Below, one piece after another: positions 19,399 through 30,671 of a stretch of 64,000 nucleotides of DNA. Where the stretch lies: positions 1 through 64,000 of the forward strand of contig WGNO01000033.1 of the NCBI GenBank assembly GCA_016124525.1. The letters run 5' to 3'. Source of the DNA: Nostoc sp. RI_552 (GTDB lineage Bacteria > Cyanobacteriota > Cyanobacteriia > Cyanobacteriales > Nostocaceae). The position numbers and the translations under genes were made by a program. Numbering within the stretch: position 1 is the stretch's first letter; each line of letters starts with the position of its first letter. A model generated the notes under the pieces. It ran no database searches, was not told the DNA's origin, and saw nothing but the letters and a program-made list of their open reading frames with translations.

Positions 19399-20877
19399 TT
19401 AGTTACGATGCCAGCGAGTACCATCGCGACTATCAATTAATGTAATACCTTGTCCTTGTAGTTGATCACGGATGCGATCGCTTTCGCCAAAGTTCTTGGC
19501 TTGACGGGCTGCTTGGCGTTGTTGAATTAAGTTCTCGATTTCGCCATCACTTAAACCTTGGGTGGTGGCCGTTGTGGATTCTGGCTGGGCTACTAAACCA
19601 AAAACCTCTGCCAGCATCACTAAAGTGTGCCACTGTTTTTGTAGTTCAGCTGCGGGTGTTAGGGATTTTCCTTGATGGACAATAATATTTCCTTCCCGAC
19701 GCAGTTCTTTAGCTAATTCAAATAACACTGCTAACCCACCAGGAAAATTAAAGTCTTCATTGACTGCTGCTTGAAAACGCTGAATGTAGATATCAGAACT
19801 TAAACTTTTTTCGCTTTGTAGTTCCCAGCCCAGTTTTTCACCATATTCATAGCCAAACAGTAAACCTTCTTTGAGGGTGTGCCAACCGTTGGTTGCAGCG
19901 GCGATGGCTTCATCGGTAAAGTCAATTGGTTTGCGATATTGGGCCATGAGGACAAATAAGCGAAGGGCCATTGGCTCAACGCCAGTGTTGAGCAAGTCGC
20001 GAATGGTGATAAAGTTGCCCAAGGATTTAGACATTTTTTCACCATCAACTTTGACCATGCCGTTATGTAGCCAGTAACAAGCTAGGGGCTTACCGGTAAC
20101 TGCTTCAGATTGGGCAATTTCATTTTCATGGTGGGGGAAAATTAAGTCAGCACCACCAGCATGAATGTCTATTGTTTCACCCAAGCGATGGCGCACCATT
20201 GCCGAGCATTCAATGTGCCATCCTGGACGACCAGGGCCCCAGGGTGATTGCCAAGACGGTTCTCCTGGTTTGGCGGCTTTCCATAAGGCAAAATCAAGGG
20301 GGTCTTTCTTTTTGTGATATTCTGGGTCTGTTGTTTGTACGGGATTACCCCCGGCACTGTACTTTGTGCGATCGCCTGCACCTGCTTGCATATCTTCTAA
20401 CTTACGCCCAGAAAGCTTGCCATAATCATCAAACTGGCGCACTGAGTAGTAAACATCCCCCTCTGCTGGATAAGCAAAACCTTTATTTTCCAACTCATGA
20501 ATTAATCGTTGAATACCATTCATGAAGTGAGTCGCACGGGGATATTCATCGGCTTTTTTGATTCCCAGGCGATCCATGTCCTCGAAATAGGCGTTAATAT
20601 AGCGTTCAGCCACTGCTTCCATCGATGAATGTTCTTCCCGCGCTCGCTTGAGAATTTTGTCATCAACATCGGTAAAATTTTGGATGTAGCGCACTTCATA
20701 ACCCATAAACTGGAGGTAGCGACGAACTACATCCCAAACCATACAAGCTCTGGCATGACCCAAATGGCAGTAATCATACACCGTCACACCGCAGGAGTAC
20801 ATTTTCACTTTGCCTGGTTCTACTGTTGTCAAAGGTTCTTGACGACGGGTGAGAGTGTTGTAAAGAGTTAGGGTCAT
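19399..20877 (-). CDS. cysS: Cysteinyl-tRNA synthetase
   Basis: Class I aminoacyl-tRNA synthetase, 492 residues from the ATG at 20877. HIGH motif as HLGH in [17 protein letters not shown] in [11 protein letters not shown], and zinc ligands in [17 protein letters not shown] and the later His/Glu of [10 protein letters not shown]. The open frame continues 49 codons upstream, but that stretch lacks conservation and precedes the family's invariant start ([14 protein letters not shown]). The C-terminal anticodon-binding part ends normally. Confidence 0.96.
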   Translation of the reverse strand: MTLTLYNTLTRRQEPLTTVEPGKVKMYSCGVTVYDYCHLGHARACMVWDVVRRYLQFMGYEVRYIQNFTDVDDKILKRAREEHSSMEAVAERYINAYFEDMDRLGIKKADEYPRATHFMNGIQRLIHELENKGFAYPAEGDVYYSVRQFDDYGKLSGRKLEDMQAGAGDRTKYSAGGNPVQTTDPEYHKKKDPLDFALWKAAKPGEPSWQSPWGPGRPGWHIECSAMVRHRLGETIDIHAGGADLIFPHHENEIAQSEAVTGKPLACYWLHNGMVKVDGEKMSKSLGNFITIRDLLNTGVEPMALRLFVLMAQYRKPIDFTDEAIAAATNGWHTLKEGLLFGYEYGEKLGWELQSEKSLSSDIYIQRFQAAVNEDFNFPGGLAVLFELAKELRREGNIIVHQGKSLTPAAELQKQWHTLVMLAEVFGLVAQPESTTATTQGLSDGEIENLIQQRQAARQAKNFGESDRIRDQLQGQGITLIDSRDGTRWHRN

Positions 20878-21063
20878 AACACAGTAATGATCAAATCTGG
20901 AGATAGGTAATAATAAGGGAAAACAGCTGCAATAACAGCCCATCATCCTTATGCTAGTACGCCAAGGTGAAAATAAACCATACCTACTCAAAAAATCAAA
21001 CCTTGACGTAATCGTAATTACCAATTACCAATTACTTAGTTTTAGATATTTAATCACACCGCT

Positions 21064-22098
21064 ATGCAATCAGTAGTTAGTTCCAAATTTACAGGAATGG
21101 ATGCGCCTAAACAAGGACTGCCAGTGACGATTATTACTGGTTTTCTTGGTAGTGGAAAAACAACTTTATTAAATCATATCCTCAATAATCAACAAGGTTT
21201 AAAAACTGCTGTTTTAGTGAATGAATTTGGGGAAATTGGCATTGATAACGAGCTAATTGTTTCCACCGAAGAAAATATGGTGGCTCTGAGTAACGGTTGT
21301 ATTTGCTGCACTATCAATAATGATTTAGTAGATGCGGTTTATCAAGTTTTAGAACGTCAACCAAATATAGATTATTTGGTTGTAGAAACCACAGGATTGG
21401 CAGACCCGTTACCAGTGGCTTTAACGTTTCTGGGTACAGAATTACGAGATTTAACTCGTCTCGATTCGATTATTACTGTGGTAGATGCTGCTAATTATAG
21501 CCTGGATTTATTTAATTCTCAGGCGGCATATAGTCAAATTGCCTATGGTGACATCATTATACTCAATAAGGCAGATTTGGTTGATGAGGCTGCTTTGAAT
21601 GACTTGGAACGCAAAATTAATGAAGTCAAAGAAGGTGTAAGAATTATCCGCACCGAGCGCTCACAAGTTCCATTGCCTTTAATTCTCAGCGTGGGTCTAT
21701 GTACATCTGACAAGTATTTCCATGTAGATAAACATGATCATGATGACCACCACCATGACCACTCACAATGTGAACAGGACCATGATCATCATTCCCACCA
21801 TTTAGAAAATGATGGTTTTACGTCTATATCTTTCCAAAGTGACAAGCCTTTTGCCATTAGAAAGTTTCAGAATTTTTTAGATAATCAATTACCCGCAAAT
21901 ATTTTCCGGGCAAAGGGAATTATCTGGTTTGAAGAAAGTCGGAGTCGTCATATTTTCCACCTTTGCGGTAAACGTTTTACCATAGAGGATGATGAATGGA
22001 AAGGTACGCCGAAAACTCAGTTGGTGCTGATTGGTCAAGATTTGGATCGTGACACTTTGATGACTCAGTTAGAAAATTGTGTTTCTGTCTCTTCGTAG
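21064..22098 (+). CDS. CobW/COG0523-family GTPase metallochaperone
   Basis: 344 residues. P-loop GFLGSGKTTLL, the metal-binding CICC motif in GCICCTIN, ETTGLADPLP (switch region) and NKADLVDE define the GTPase. A histidine-rich stretch near residues 220-245 (HDHDDHHHDHSQ and more) is a metal buffer, followed by the CobW C-terminal domain. Family members deliver zinc or cobalt. I could not find a clear Zur box upstream, so zinc rather than cobalt is only a guess; no cobalamin gene is adjacent. Confidence 0.9.
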   Translation: MQSVVSSKFTGMDAPKQGLPVTIITGFLGSGKTTLLNHILNNQQGLKTAVLVNEFGEIGIDNELIVSTEENMVALSNGCICCTINNDLVDAVYQVLERQPNIDYLVVETTGLADPLPVALTFLGTELRDLTRLDSIITVVDAANYSLDLFNSQAAYSQIAYGDIIILNKADLVDEAALNDLERKINEVKEGVRIIRTERSQVPLPLILSVGLCTSDKYFHVDKHDHDDHHHDHSQCEQDHDHHSHHLENDGFTSISFQSDKPFAIRKFQNFLDNQLPANIFRAKGIIWFEESRSRHIFHLCGKRFTIEDDEWKGTPKTQLVLIGQDLDRDTLMTQLENCVSVSS

Positions 22099-22186
22099 AA
22101 GTTGAGGTGAACAAATTTCCCTGGTGATAGGCCAAGGGGTGTATATTGATTTTGCCAGTTTAAAAAGTTGCATTAATCACAGTTAG

Positions 22187-22223
22187 TTCCTCCGGTGGAG
22201 GAAATCAGGGAATAAATTCCCTG
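22187..22223. terminator. Two adjacent hairpins between convergent genes
   Basis: TTCCTCC-ggt-GGAGGAA (22187-22203) and CAGGGAAT-aa-ATTCCCTG (22206-22223), both perfect. They lie between the cobW-family gene and the SagB-like gene, which converge, so a bidirectional terminator role is likely. The second hairpin recurs with the same arms at 49198-49215. Confidence 0.6.
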
Positions 22224-22261
22224 TATCATAGCTGAAGTCGGTTTGACAGAGGGTGGTTGTT

Positions 22262-23794
22262 TTACCTTGGTCTTCCGAGGGTTGTCACATATATGACGGC
22301 TTCATCGGCAGGTATGCCTAAAATTTCGTTTACTTGGTCGTCAAAGAAGCCACCAATACCACTGACACCTAGACCTAAATGAGTTGCGGCTAAATTTAAC
22401 CTCTGTCCTAAATGTCCAGCATCCATGTGTAAATAACGGTAAACGCGATCGCCGTACTGAGCTATGGCTGATTTAAGGTCAGCTGTATGGAAAAGGACGG
22501 CGGCAGCATCCCTACCTAGATGTTGTCCCAGGCAGAGAAAGTGTAACTCTGTGCGGAAGTTTTTAAAGCGAATTTGTCTTAATTCTTGGGCTTTGGGGGC
22601 GTAATAGTAACAGCCTGACTCTAGTCCTTTTACGGAACTGACAGCAATAAATGTTTCAATTAAACTTAAATCAAAGTAGTCTGGGGAACTATCTAAACTT
22701 TGGTGCAGGTAATTCTGTGGTTGATAAGTGAAATCAAGTAAGCTTTTGAGTTCATCGCAGGTTAAAGCTTCACCACTGTAGGCCCGGGTGGAACGTCTCT
22801 TGTACATGGTGTTTTCCAAATCTGAGAGTTTTAAACCCCAGTCAATGGGGGCGGTGGCTGTGGGAATTTTTAAACAGAAAGAAAAATTGTATTTATCTTC
22901 CCAGGTTTTTTGTGGCTTAACTTTTGGTAAGTTCACTTTACCAGTGACATCTGGGGGAATTTGGGTATGAATATGAAAATATTTCAGCAGTTGACCATCG
23001 GGGATGAGGGGATAGTTGGTTTCACAAGCAGAAGGCAAAGCTGTACATCCCAATGGTAGATTTTGTTGGATATCCAATAAGTCTGCTAGAGGTAGAACTG
23101 CCAGGGTTCCTTCTTGTTCGGAATCAATATAAAGTAGATCATTGACTGCTTGATCCACAAAACCGCCAATTAAATGGGGGCGATAGTCGTTCATGGCTGC
23201 AGCTAACTCGATATTGCCTAGCAAATGTCCTGCATCTAGGCAGATGCGGCGGTAGGCTCTGTCTTCATATCGCCATGCTGAACGATAAAAAACCCCGGTA
23301 ATGATTATTGCTAATTGGGTATTTTCAATGGCTGGATGCCAAAAACAAGCTGACTGTAAAGCTGGCCAAACATCACTTTCCCAATAATGCATCAGTGAGT
23401 GAGTGCGACATTGGTAATTATACAGTCCGGGTGGTAATAATGGCGTACCACGGGATACTACATAAACTTCTGCTGGATATAACCCCCCGGCACTGGGGGC
23501 AGCTCGTAAATATATAGTGCTCCCCATGGATGGCATTCTGGCTGTGAGTCCATAACTGCGAAATAGTAGGCGAGATAGTCTTTGCCACCATTGAGCCTCA
23601 GGATTATTAGCAAATCTTTCTGATGTTTGTTGAATATGGGGTTTGAGGTCGAAAGTTGAGCCTATTTTGTACTCTTTAAATGGTACTGGTTGTTTAGCCC
23701 AGTCTAAACCTTGAGATTTAGCGGCCAAAGTCTCAGGATCGTATTTAGTGCGTTCGTGGTAGTGTTGAGCGATGGATTCGTGTATTTCTGGCAT
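22262..23794 (-). CDS. SagB/ThcOx-type double nitroreductase
   Basis: 510 residues, FMN-dependent oxidoreductase. Two nitroreductase-like halves are visible: the first (about 80-255) with RAAPSAGGLYPAEVYVV and AYRRICLDAGHLLGNIELAAA, the second (about 330-510) with RRSTRAYSGEALTCDELKSLL and YRYLHMDAGHLGQRLNLAA. The repeated DAGHLxxxxxLAA block shows internal duplication. SagB-type enzymes oxidise azolines in peptide natural products, but no YcaO or precursor gene lies nearby, so the substrate here is open. Confidence 0.85.
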   Translation of the reverse strand: MPEIHESIAQHYHERTKYDPETLAAKSQGLDWAKQPVPFKEYKIGSTFDLKPHIQQTSERFANNPEAQWWQRLSRLLFRSYGLTARMPSMGSTIYLRAAPSAGGLYPAEVYVVSRGTPLLPPGLYNYQCRTHSLMHYWESDVWPALQSACFWHPAIENTQLAIIITGVFYRSAWRYEDRAYRRICLDAGHLLGNIELAAAMNDYRPHLIGGFVDQAVNDLLYIDSEQEGTLAVLPLADLLDIQQNLPLGCTALPSACETNYPLIPDGQLLKYFHIHTQIPPDVTGKVNLPKVKPQKTWEDKYNFSFCLKIPTATAPIDWGLKLSDLENTMYKRRSTRAYSGEALTCDELKSLLDFTYQPQNYLHQSLDSSPDYFDLSLIETFIAVSSVKGLESGCYYYAPKAQELRQIRFKNFRTELHFLCLGQHLGRDAAAVLFHTADLKSAIAQYGDRVYRYLHMDAGHLGQRLNLAATHLGLGVSGIGGFFDDQVNEILGIPADEAVIYVTTLGRPR

Positions 23795-23880
23795 ATTAAT
23801 TTAAATACTGTTAGCTTTCTATTTTTGATCTTGGCATTCATCAGCCTCATTATTTCGTGTTAATTAGTACAAAGTTTTAA

Positions 23881-23983
23881 TTAAGGTTCCCCGGTTTAGA
23901 AGACCGAGGATTTCTGAAGAGTCCATAAACGAACTTTCTTAGGCTGACTTAAACAGCCTCTACCGATTCCACCAATATCAATT
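23881..23983 (-). mobile_element. Solitary tnpB 3' end / IS605-type right end (copy B)
   Basis: About 100 nt nearly identical to the end of the tnpB remnant at 63654-63760. On the minus strand it reads IDIGGIGRGCLSQPKKVRL..., an intact TnpB C-terminal tail of about 28 codons, then a stop and an imperfect CCTCGG...CCGGGG terminal hairpin ending at TTAA. No more tnpB sequence lies upstream: the DUF4349 gene begins within about 15 bp. The retained segment equals the 3' half of a TnpB guide-RNA scaffold. Confidence 0.75.
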
Positions 23984-23997
23984 TTTAAGTTTGTTAA

Positions 23998-24921
23998 TTA
24001 ATCGACAGAAGTTGATTTTAGTGTCTCTGCTAACAGAGGCCCACGAGTTCGCCGCCAACCCATGAAGCTATAGATCCCAGCAGCCATAACCAACAATATG
24101 GGACTGTAGACCATAGACCAAATACCTAATTTCAACACTGTCATCATTAAAGTAGCCAATGAGTTGGTAGAGTTGTTCCAAGTTCCTTGAATTTGGGAAG
24201 CTATACCAGGCTGGGGACTGCTACTAGATACTGCTGCTTCTAAGTTGAGGGTAATGGTGGAGTACGCAACTTGATTTTGTAAATTCTTTAATTGGGCATC
24301 AATTTGTTCTATGGATTGTCGGATGTTACTGAGTTCCTGAGAAACATTTAACACATCTTTGATAGAACCTGACCGATCCATGATTTTTTGCAAATTAGCT
24401 TCTGTCCTGCGGAGGTTATTTAATCTGGCTTGAAAATCTACTAGGCGATCGCCTACATCTTCTGCGGTAATATGACGATGACTAACAGTACCTAATTTAG
24501 CTAAATTTTTGAGGGTAACTTCCAAGAAATTTTGTGGAACTCGCAGTGTGATGGACGCAGTGTGTCGCCTATTATCACCTGTGGGCTGACGTTCGTTTAA
24601 GGCGATTAAATCTCCTTGCTGTTGATTAATAATTCGGGAAACAGATTCAATACTCTCACCTACAGAATCCACAATTACCGTCATTGCGGCTTTTTTAATC
24701 AGTTGGGAACGGGGGCGCTCAACTGGTGCAGGCTGGGGTTGTTGAGCTGAAATTTCGCTGATTATGGGTGCTGGTGCTTGATTTGCCAAGTTATCCCTTG
24801 AAGGCAATGGCTGATTTAATGATGGTTGCACGGAGGAAGCGCAACTGGTAAATATCACCCCTCCTAGTAAGACAGTGACTAAGACAGCAGATTTTTGTGG
24901 TGATTTTATTGAAATATGCAT
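23998..24921 (-). CDS. DUF4349 lipoprotein
   Basis: 307 residues. Lipoprotein signal with lipobox FTSCASS near residue 27, a Pro/Gln-rich linker, a periplasmic DUF4349 domain (about 75-245) containing a coiled coil (DFQARLNNLRRTEANLQKI and QELSNIRQSIEQIDAQLKNL), and a C-terminal membrane helix (about 265-287). Function of the family is unknown; the layout suggests an envelope protein held at both ends. The 3' end sits about 15 bp from the IS right-end remnant, which did not damage the frame. Confidence 0.87.
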   Translation of the reverse strand: MHISIKSPQKSAVLVTVLLGGVIFTSCASSVQPSLNQPLPSRDNLANQAPAPIISEISAQQPQPAPVERPRSQLIKKAAMTVIVDSVGESIESVSRIINQQQGDLIALNERQPTGDNRRHTASITLRVPQNFLEVTLKNLAKLGTVSHRHITAEDVGDRLVDFQARLNNLRRTEANLQKIMDRSGSIKDVLNVSQELSNIRQSIEQIDAQLKNLQNQVAYSTITLNLEAAVSSSSPQPGIASQIQGTWNNSTNSLATLMMTVLKLGIWSMVYSPILLVMAAGIYSFMGWRRTRGPLLAETLKSTSVD

Positions 24922-26265
<1,344 letters not shown>

Positions 26266-26295
26266 AGTACTCCAACTAAGCTGAACTTCCTCGGC

Positions 26296-26333
26296 TTGAC
26301 ATACTCACCGACGTAGAACGTCGGTGACTCCTG
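26296..26333 (+). mobile_element. Solitary IS200/IS605-type hairpin end
   Basis: TTGAC (26296-26300), then ATACT, then a perfect 9-bp hairpin CACCGACGT-AGA-ACGTCGGTG (26306-26326), then ACTCCTG. This is the layout of an IS200/IS605 subterminal hairpin next to its target motif, and the same element lies at 15188-15218. No transposase follows. It sits between ilvC and the convergent amidase gene and might now serve as a terminator. Confidence 0.6.
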
Positions 26334-26360
26334 ACAGATCACAGCCTCACTGGCTATTCT

Positions 26361-27767
26361 TCATTGGCCTGATGTTGCCAAGGCTGGACGATGGTGAATC
26401 CACGGGTTTGCAGCTTCTAGTTGGGCGGCTAGGGAAATTAAAGTGCTTTCTGCCCCAGGTTTGCCAATTAGCTGTACACTTATGGGTAAACCATTACTAT
26501 CAAAACCTACGGGAAGTGCAATGGCTGGTTGTCCGGTGGCGTTAGCAACAGGACAAGGTGCTACCCAACGGACAATCTTTTGGAATGTTTCTTCTGGACT
26601 CAAACTAGCCCATTCTCCGATGCGGATGGGTGAGTGCAGATAAACTGGTAATACCAACACATCTACGGTGTCGAAAAAGGCTACAATCCGCCTGGATACG
26701 ATTTGCATTTGGGCAAGGGCGCAGAGATATTCAGCTACGGAACCTATACGTGAGAACAGGAAACGATTAACTGGATCTAATGCTTCAGCGGGGATTCCGG
26801 CAGCGGCTACCGCACTTTGCCATACCGTTTGAAAAGGTGCTACTAAGGCACTGAAATCCGGGCATTTCTCTTCTACTGTGTGACCCAGTTGTGCTAATAA
26901 TTTGACTGTTTCCATCACCCCCTGGTGACAGTTAGCGTCGGCTGCTCCCAAAGGAAAAATATTGGTACTAAAGGCAATTCGCAAGTTACCAAGTTTTGCT
27001 GTGGTCGCCGCCAGAAATGAAGGTTCAGGGTCGGGTAACCAGTAAGGATCACCAGTGAAGTAGCCAGACATAACATCTAAAAGGGCAGCTGCATCAGCCA
27101 CAGTACGCCCAATAGGCCCATTAGTGGCAATTCCACCCACAGGACTACCCACTGGTGCATGAGTCACTCTACCCCGTGATGGTTTGATTCCAACTAAATG
27201 ACAGCAAGCTGCAGGTCCCCGAATAGAACCGCCCCCATCAGAACCCTGAGCTAGGGCACATAGTCCGGCTGCTAGAGCCGATGCTGCGCCACCACTGGAA
27301 CCGCCGCAAGTGTATTCTAAGTTCCAGGGATTTCTAGCTGGGGCGAATCCTCTAGGTTCAGTGTAAGGAAATGAACCTAATTCTGAAGTAGCAGTTTTAC
27401 CGAGGATGATCAAGCCAGCTTGTTTAATTAAAGTTACTACTCCATCATCATAGTTGGGGATATTATGTAACAACATGGAGTTACCGTAGGTACAAGGTAT
27501 ACCTGCTACAGAATTGAGGTCTTTAATGGAAATGGGGACACCGAACAATGGTGGTAGTTCTGAGGTGGTTGTCATTACTTCCATTTTAGCTTTAGCATCC
27601 GCGATGGCTAATTCTGCTGTAACCGTAAAGTAACTTCCTAGTTGGGGGTTCAATTGCTGAATTCGGTCTAAATATAATTCCACCAACTCTAACGGCGACA
27701 CTTCCCGATGACGAATTAACCTTGCTAATTCTATTGCTGGGGTAAAAGCTAAATCAGTTTTATTCAT
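26361..27767 (-). CDS. Amidase-signature family amidase
   Basis: 468 residues, hydrolase of C-N bonds. The Ser-cisSer-Lys triad is in place: Lys82 in SIKDLNSVAG, the cis-Ser at 157-158 in CGGSSGGAASA, and the nucleophile Ser181 in GSDGGGSIRGPA. No gatC or gatB is nearby, and the C-terminus (GLPISVQLIGKPGAESTLI) is that of a stand-alone amidase, so I do not call it GatA. Substrate unknown. The N-terminus is typical for cytoplasmic members. Confidence 0.88.
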   Translation of the reverse strand: MNKTDLAFTPAIELARLIRHREVSPLELVELYLDRIQQLNPQLGSYFTVTAELAIADAKAKMEVMTTTSELPPLFGVPISIKDLNSVAGIPCTYGNSMLLHNIPNYDDGVVTLIKQAGLIILGKTATSELGSFPYTEPRGFAPARNPWNLEYTCGGSSGGAASALAAGLCALAQGSDGGGSIRGPAACCHLVGIKPSRGRVTHAPVGSPVGGIATNGPIGRTVADAAALLDVMSGYFTGDPYWLPDPEPSFLAATTAKLGNLRIAFSTNIFPLGAADANCHQGVMETVKLLAQLGHTVEEKCPDFSALVAPFQTVWQSAVAAAGIPAEALDPVNRFLFSRIGSVAEYLCALAQMQIVSRRIVAFFDTVDVLVLPVYLHSPIRIGEWASLSPEETFQKIVRWVAPCPVANATGQPAIALPVGFDSNGLPISVQLIGKPGAESTLISLAAQLEAANPWIHHRPALATSGQ

Positions 27768-27993
27768 AAATTAATTGATGAGCAATTTTGTCTTTTGCAG
27801 AAATTTTTATCCAAGATGTTTACTTTCGTCTGATTACCGTAAATACTGTATTGTATATATTCTTAAATTTGTCAATCAATCACCAGACATAATTTCAATA
27901 AGCACGGTTAAACTGGTACTGTAATCATTAACCTACTGCATAGTTATCTTAATTGTTTTCCATGAACATTGAACAAATACCCAAGGGATATTT

Positions 27994-29499
27994 ATGTCTA
28001 ACCTAGAAAAAATTGTTCATGAACTGTTGCAACTTATTCTTGATTTGAAGTTAAGTCTTGGCAATTCCCAAGAAATTATGCAGCAAGTTGTGGCAATAAA
28101 TCATATTCAGGAGCAATTACGGAATGTGCAACAAATTCTTAATCAAGAATTTAGATTTACTAAAGGTAAAAATTCTTCAATTTATACGCTTCCTCGTCTT
28201 GGCACAATAGGGAGCTTGTTTGTGACTAATATTTATGGAGTCAATACAGATAGTAATGCTAGAGTAAAATATATCACAGCGAAATTTAGCAATCCAGACA
28301 CAGAAATATCAATTAATGACTTACAGTTAAAAATTGATGCTTGGATTGAATGGGGTGATCTCCTTCATGTTATATCCGCAGATATTTTAGGTAACTCAAA
28401 ATTAGTGGGTCAATTAAATTATGATCATAACCATACCAACTTACCTGCTCAAGTGCAAAAAGTTAGTGAAAGTTTAAATATTAACCTAGCCTTGACAGGG
28501 CCAGAAATTTTACAGCAGCAACTCCAGGATATCAGGAATACTCAAGCAGAAGCTTTGCAGGTAAAAGAAAAATTAAATTATATTTTTTACACTATTAAGA
28601 GTAATCCTAATTTGTTCACAATTCTCCTGGGTGTATCATGTTTTTGTGGTCAATCTGGTTTCAGCTTGGAATGGTTTGATGATGATCAAGAATTAATTAT
28701 ATCTAGTGATAATAAATTTCACGAATTAACGGATATTCTCGACGAATGTGAAAAATTACAGAAAACCATTGACCATTTAATTGCCAAAATCCACACCTTG
28801 ACGGAACAAGGAGAACAATCGCTGATAAGTTTTGTCAATCTGGCACAAGAAACAGTCATTAATCATAAAGAAACAATCATAGCAAGGCTAACAAAAGAAA
28901 AACTATTTCGTCCTGCTGTAATCATAATGTCAAGTTTAGTAGTCTTGATTTTTAGCGGATGGATAGTTAAAAACAAAGTTCCATATTTTCAAGAAATAAT
29001 ATTTAGTGTCAATCAGGAAGAAATTGCAGTTGCTAACTTTAAAGCTGCTCTCAAACTTGGTTTAGAAGCTTCTTCTTTAGTGAAAAACCCGCCCCATTCT
29101 CTCATGGTCTGGGAAAAGGCAGAAATTAAATGGGAAGAAGCAATAGAGTTACTATCTAGCATTCCTGAAGGAACATCTGTTTATACTCCAGCAACTAATA
29201 GATTAATTCGCTACCGTCTGAATGGTATTGCTATTAATAAAAGAGCTATGAAAGAAAAGAAAGCACAAGAAGATTTTCAACTAGCTGGAAAATTGGCAGC
29301 AGAAGCTACCTCTTTTGCTAAAAATTCACGCCAATTAAGCTCCAAGTTCAAGGAAGCAAAATACAAATGGCAACAAGCAATTAGTTTATTAGAAAATATT
29401 CCTAAAAGTACATCTATTTATCAACAAGCTCAAGAAATACTGCCTGATTATCAAATTAACTATGCCGAGGTTAAGTTGATGATCAAAAATTACAAATAA
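27994..29499 (+). CDS. Unrecognised membrane-anchored protein with duplicated C-terminal repeat
   Basis: 501 residues, family not recognised. Residues about 1-300 are hydrophilic with helical stretches; one membrane helix (PAVIIMSSLVVLIFSGWIV, about 306-324) follows; then two related segments of about 70 residues, one with VWEKAEIKWEEAIELLSSIP and EGTSVYTPA, the other with KFKEAKYKWQQAISLLENIP and KSTSIYQQA. Such W-x-x-AI-x-LL-xx-IP repeats occur in cyanobacterial membrane proteins and look TPR-like. The C-terminal part probably faces the periplasm, but topology is inferred. No operon partner is apparent. Confidence 0.7.
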   Translation: MSNLEKIVHELLQLILDLKLSLGNSQEIMQQVVAINHIQEQLRNVQQILNQEFRFTKGKNSSIYTLPRLGTIGSLFVTNIYGVNTDSNARVKYITAKFSNPDTEISINDLQLKIDAWIEWGDLLHVISADILGNSKLVGQLNYDHNHTNLPAQVQKVSESLNINLALTGPEILQQQLQDIRNTQAEALQVKEKLNYIFYTIKSNPNLFTILLGVSCFCGQSGFSLEWFDDDQELIISSDNKFHELTDILDECEKLQKTIDHLIAKIHTLTEQGEQSLISFVNLAQETVINHKETIIARLTKEKLFRPAVIIMSSLVVLIFSGWIVKNKVPYFQEIIFSVNQEEIAVANFKAALKLGLEASSLVKNPPHSLMVWEKAEIKWEEAIELLSSIPEGTSVYTPATNRLIRYRLNGIAINKRAMKEKKAQEDFQLAGKLAAEATSFAKNSRQLSSKFKEAKYKWQQAISLLENIPKSTSIYQQAQEILPDYQINYAEVKLMIKNYK

Positions 29500-29613
29500 C
29501 TCTTAAGATTAGCAGTTACACAAATTGGCGATGAAATCTTATTTACGTAACACAAGTTGCTCCCTCTTAAGTGAGGCTATAGAGGGAGATTGGAGTTTAA
29601 TAGTTAAATTTTG

Positions 29614-30441
29614 CTACACCTTTGTCCGGTCTGTCAAAATCTCGTAACCTGTTTCGGTCACCAAGACTGTATGCTCAAACTGGGCTGATAGTGAATTATC
29701 TACGGTGACAGCTGTCCATCTGTCAGATAATATCCTGGTGTGCTTAGAACCTGCATTCAAAATTGGTTCAATGGCTAAGGTCATTCCTGCACGAAGTTTC
29801 ACATTTGGCATCTCGCGGGTGCGGTAGTTGAAAACTGAAGGTTCTTCGTGTAGATTACGGCCAACACCATGTCCGGTAAATTCTTCTACTACACTAAAAC
29901 CATTGGCTTTTACATGGTCTTCTATTGCTCCAGCAATGTCAAGCAAATAAGCACCTTCTTTGACTTGTTCAATACCTTTAAAAAGAGCTTCTTCAGCTAC
30001 GCGAATCAGTTTAGCTGCATCTGCGGTAACTTCACCCACAGCGATAGTGATACAAGAATCACCGTGAAAACCTTGATAATAAGCACCTGTATCTACTTTT
30101 AATACATCCCCAGTGCGAATTACTTTCTTAGGACTGGGGATGCCATGAACAACTTCATTATTAATACTTGAGCAAATAGAACCTGTGAATCCGTGATATC
30201 CTTTAAAGCTAGGTGTAGCATCCATTTCACGGATCCGTTTTTCTGCATAAGTATCCAAATCTGCCGTAGTCATTCCTGGCTCTACCATCTCAGAAATTTC
30301 TTTGAGGATGGTGGCTACAATTTGTGCGGATCGGCGCATGATTTCAATTTCACGCGACGATTTAATTTCAATACCTCGGCGTTGTTTTTTTGCAGGTTTA
30401 GGCTCTGCTGTTTGAGAAAGCAAGTTACTGAGAATGTTCAT
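29614..30441 (-). CDS. map: Methionine aminopeptidase
   Basis: Removes initiator methionine. Type I fold with all five metal ligands: Asp in [16 protein letters not shown] (two), His in [13 protein letters not shown], Glu in LAIEPILN and Glu in [11 protein letters not shown]. An N-terminal extension of about 30 residues ([19 protein letters not shown]) marks it as the cyanobacterial long form. The ATG at 30441 is chosen over a TTG two codons upstream. Confidence 0.95.
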   Translation of the reverse strand: MNILSNLLSQTAEPKPAKKQRRGIEIKSSREIEIMRRSAQIVATILKEISEMVEPGMTTADLDTYAEKRIREMDATPSFKGYHGFTGSICSSINNEVVHGIPSPKKVIRTGDVLKVDTGAYYQGFHGDSCITIAVGEVTADAAKLIRVAEEALFKGIEQVKEGAYLLDIAGAIEDHVKANGFSVVEEFTGHGVGRNLHEEPSVFNYRTREMPNVKLRAGMTLAIEPILNAGSKHTRILSDRWTAVTVDNSLSAQFEHTVLVTETGYEILTDRTKV

Positions 30442-30671
30442 GGGCAATTAATAATTACTTGTGCTGTACTGCTACGGTGGCAGTATTTTTTTAACTGACA
30501 AACAATATCTATATTTAAATTAACTTATTTTTGCCTGACAGTCCGACGGGGATTACAGATGAGATTTTTCTCCACCTCATTAGTTTCCTGGGTTAAAAAT
30601 AGAAGATGGTGGGATAAAGTTTACCAGACTCAAATTCCAAGTGATCGGGTTAAAATCTGAGGAATTACGAG

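Noticed and set aside
26361-27767. Calling the amidase GatA of the Glu-tRNA amidotransferase
   Set aside because: The amidase core is shared, but sequence around the C-terminal half and the lack of gat neighbours favour a generic amidase.
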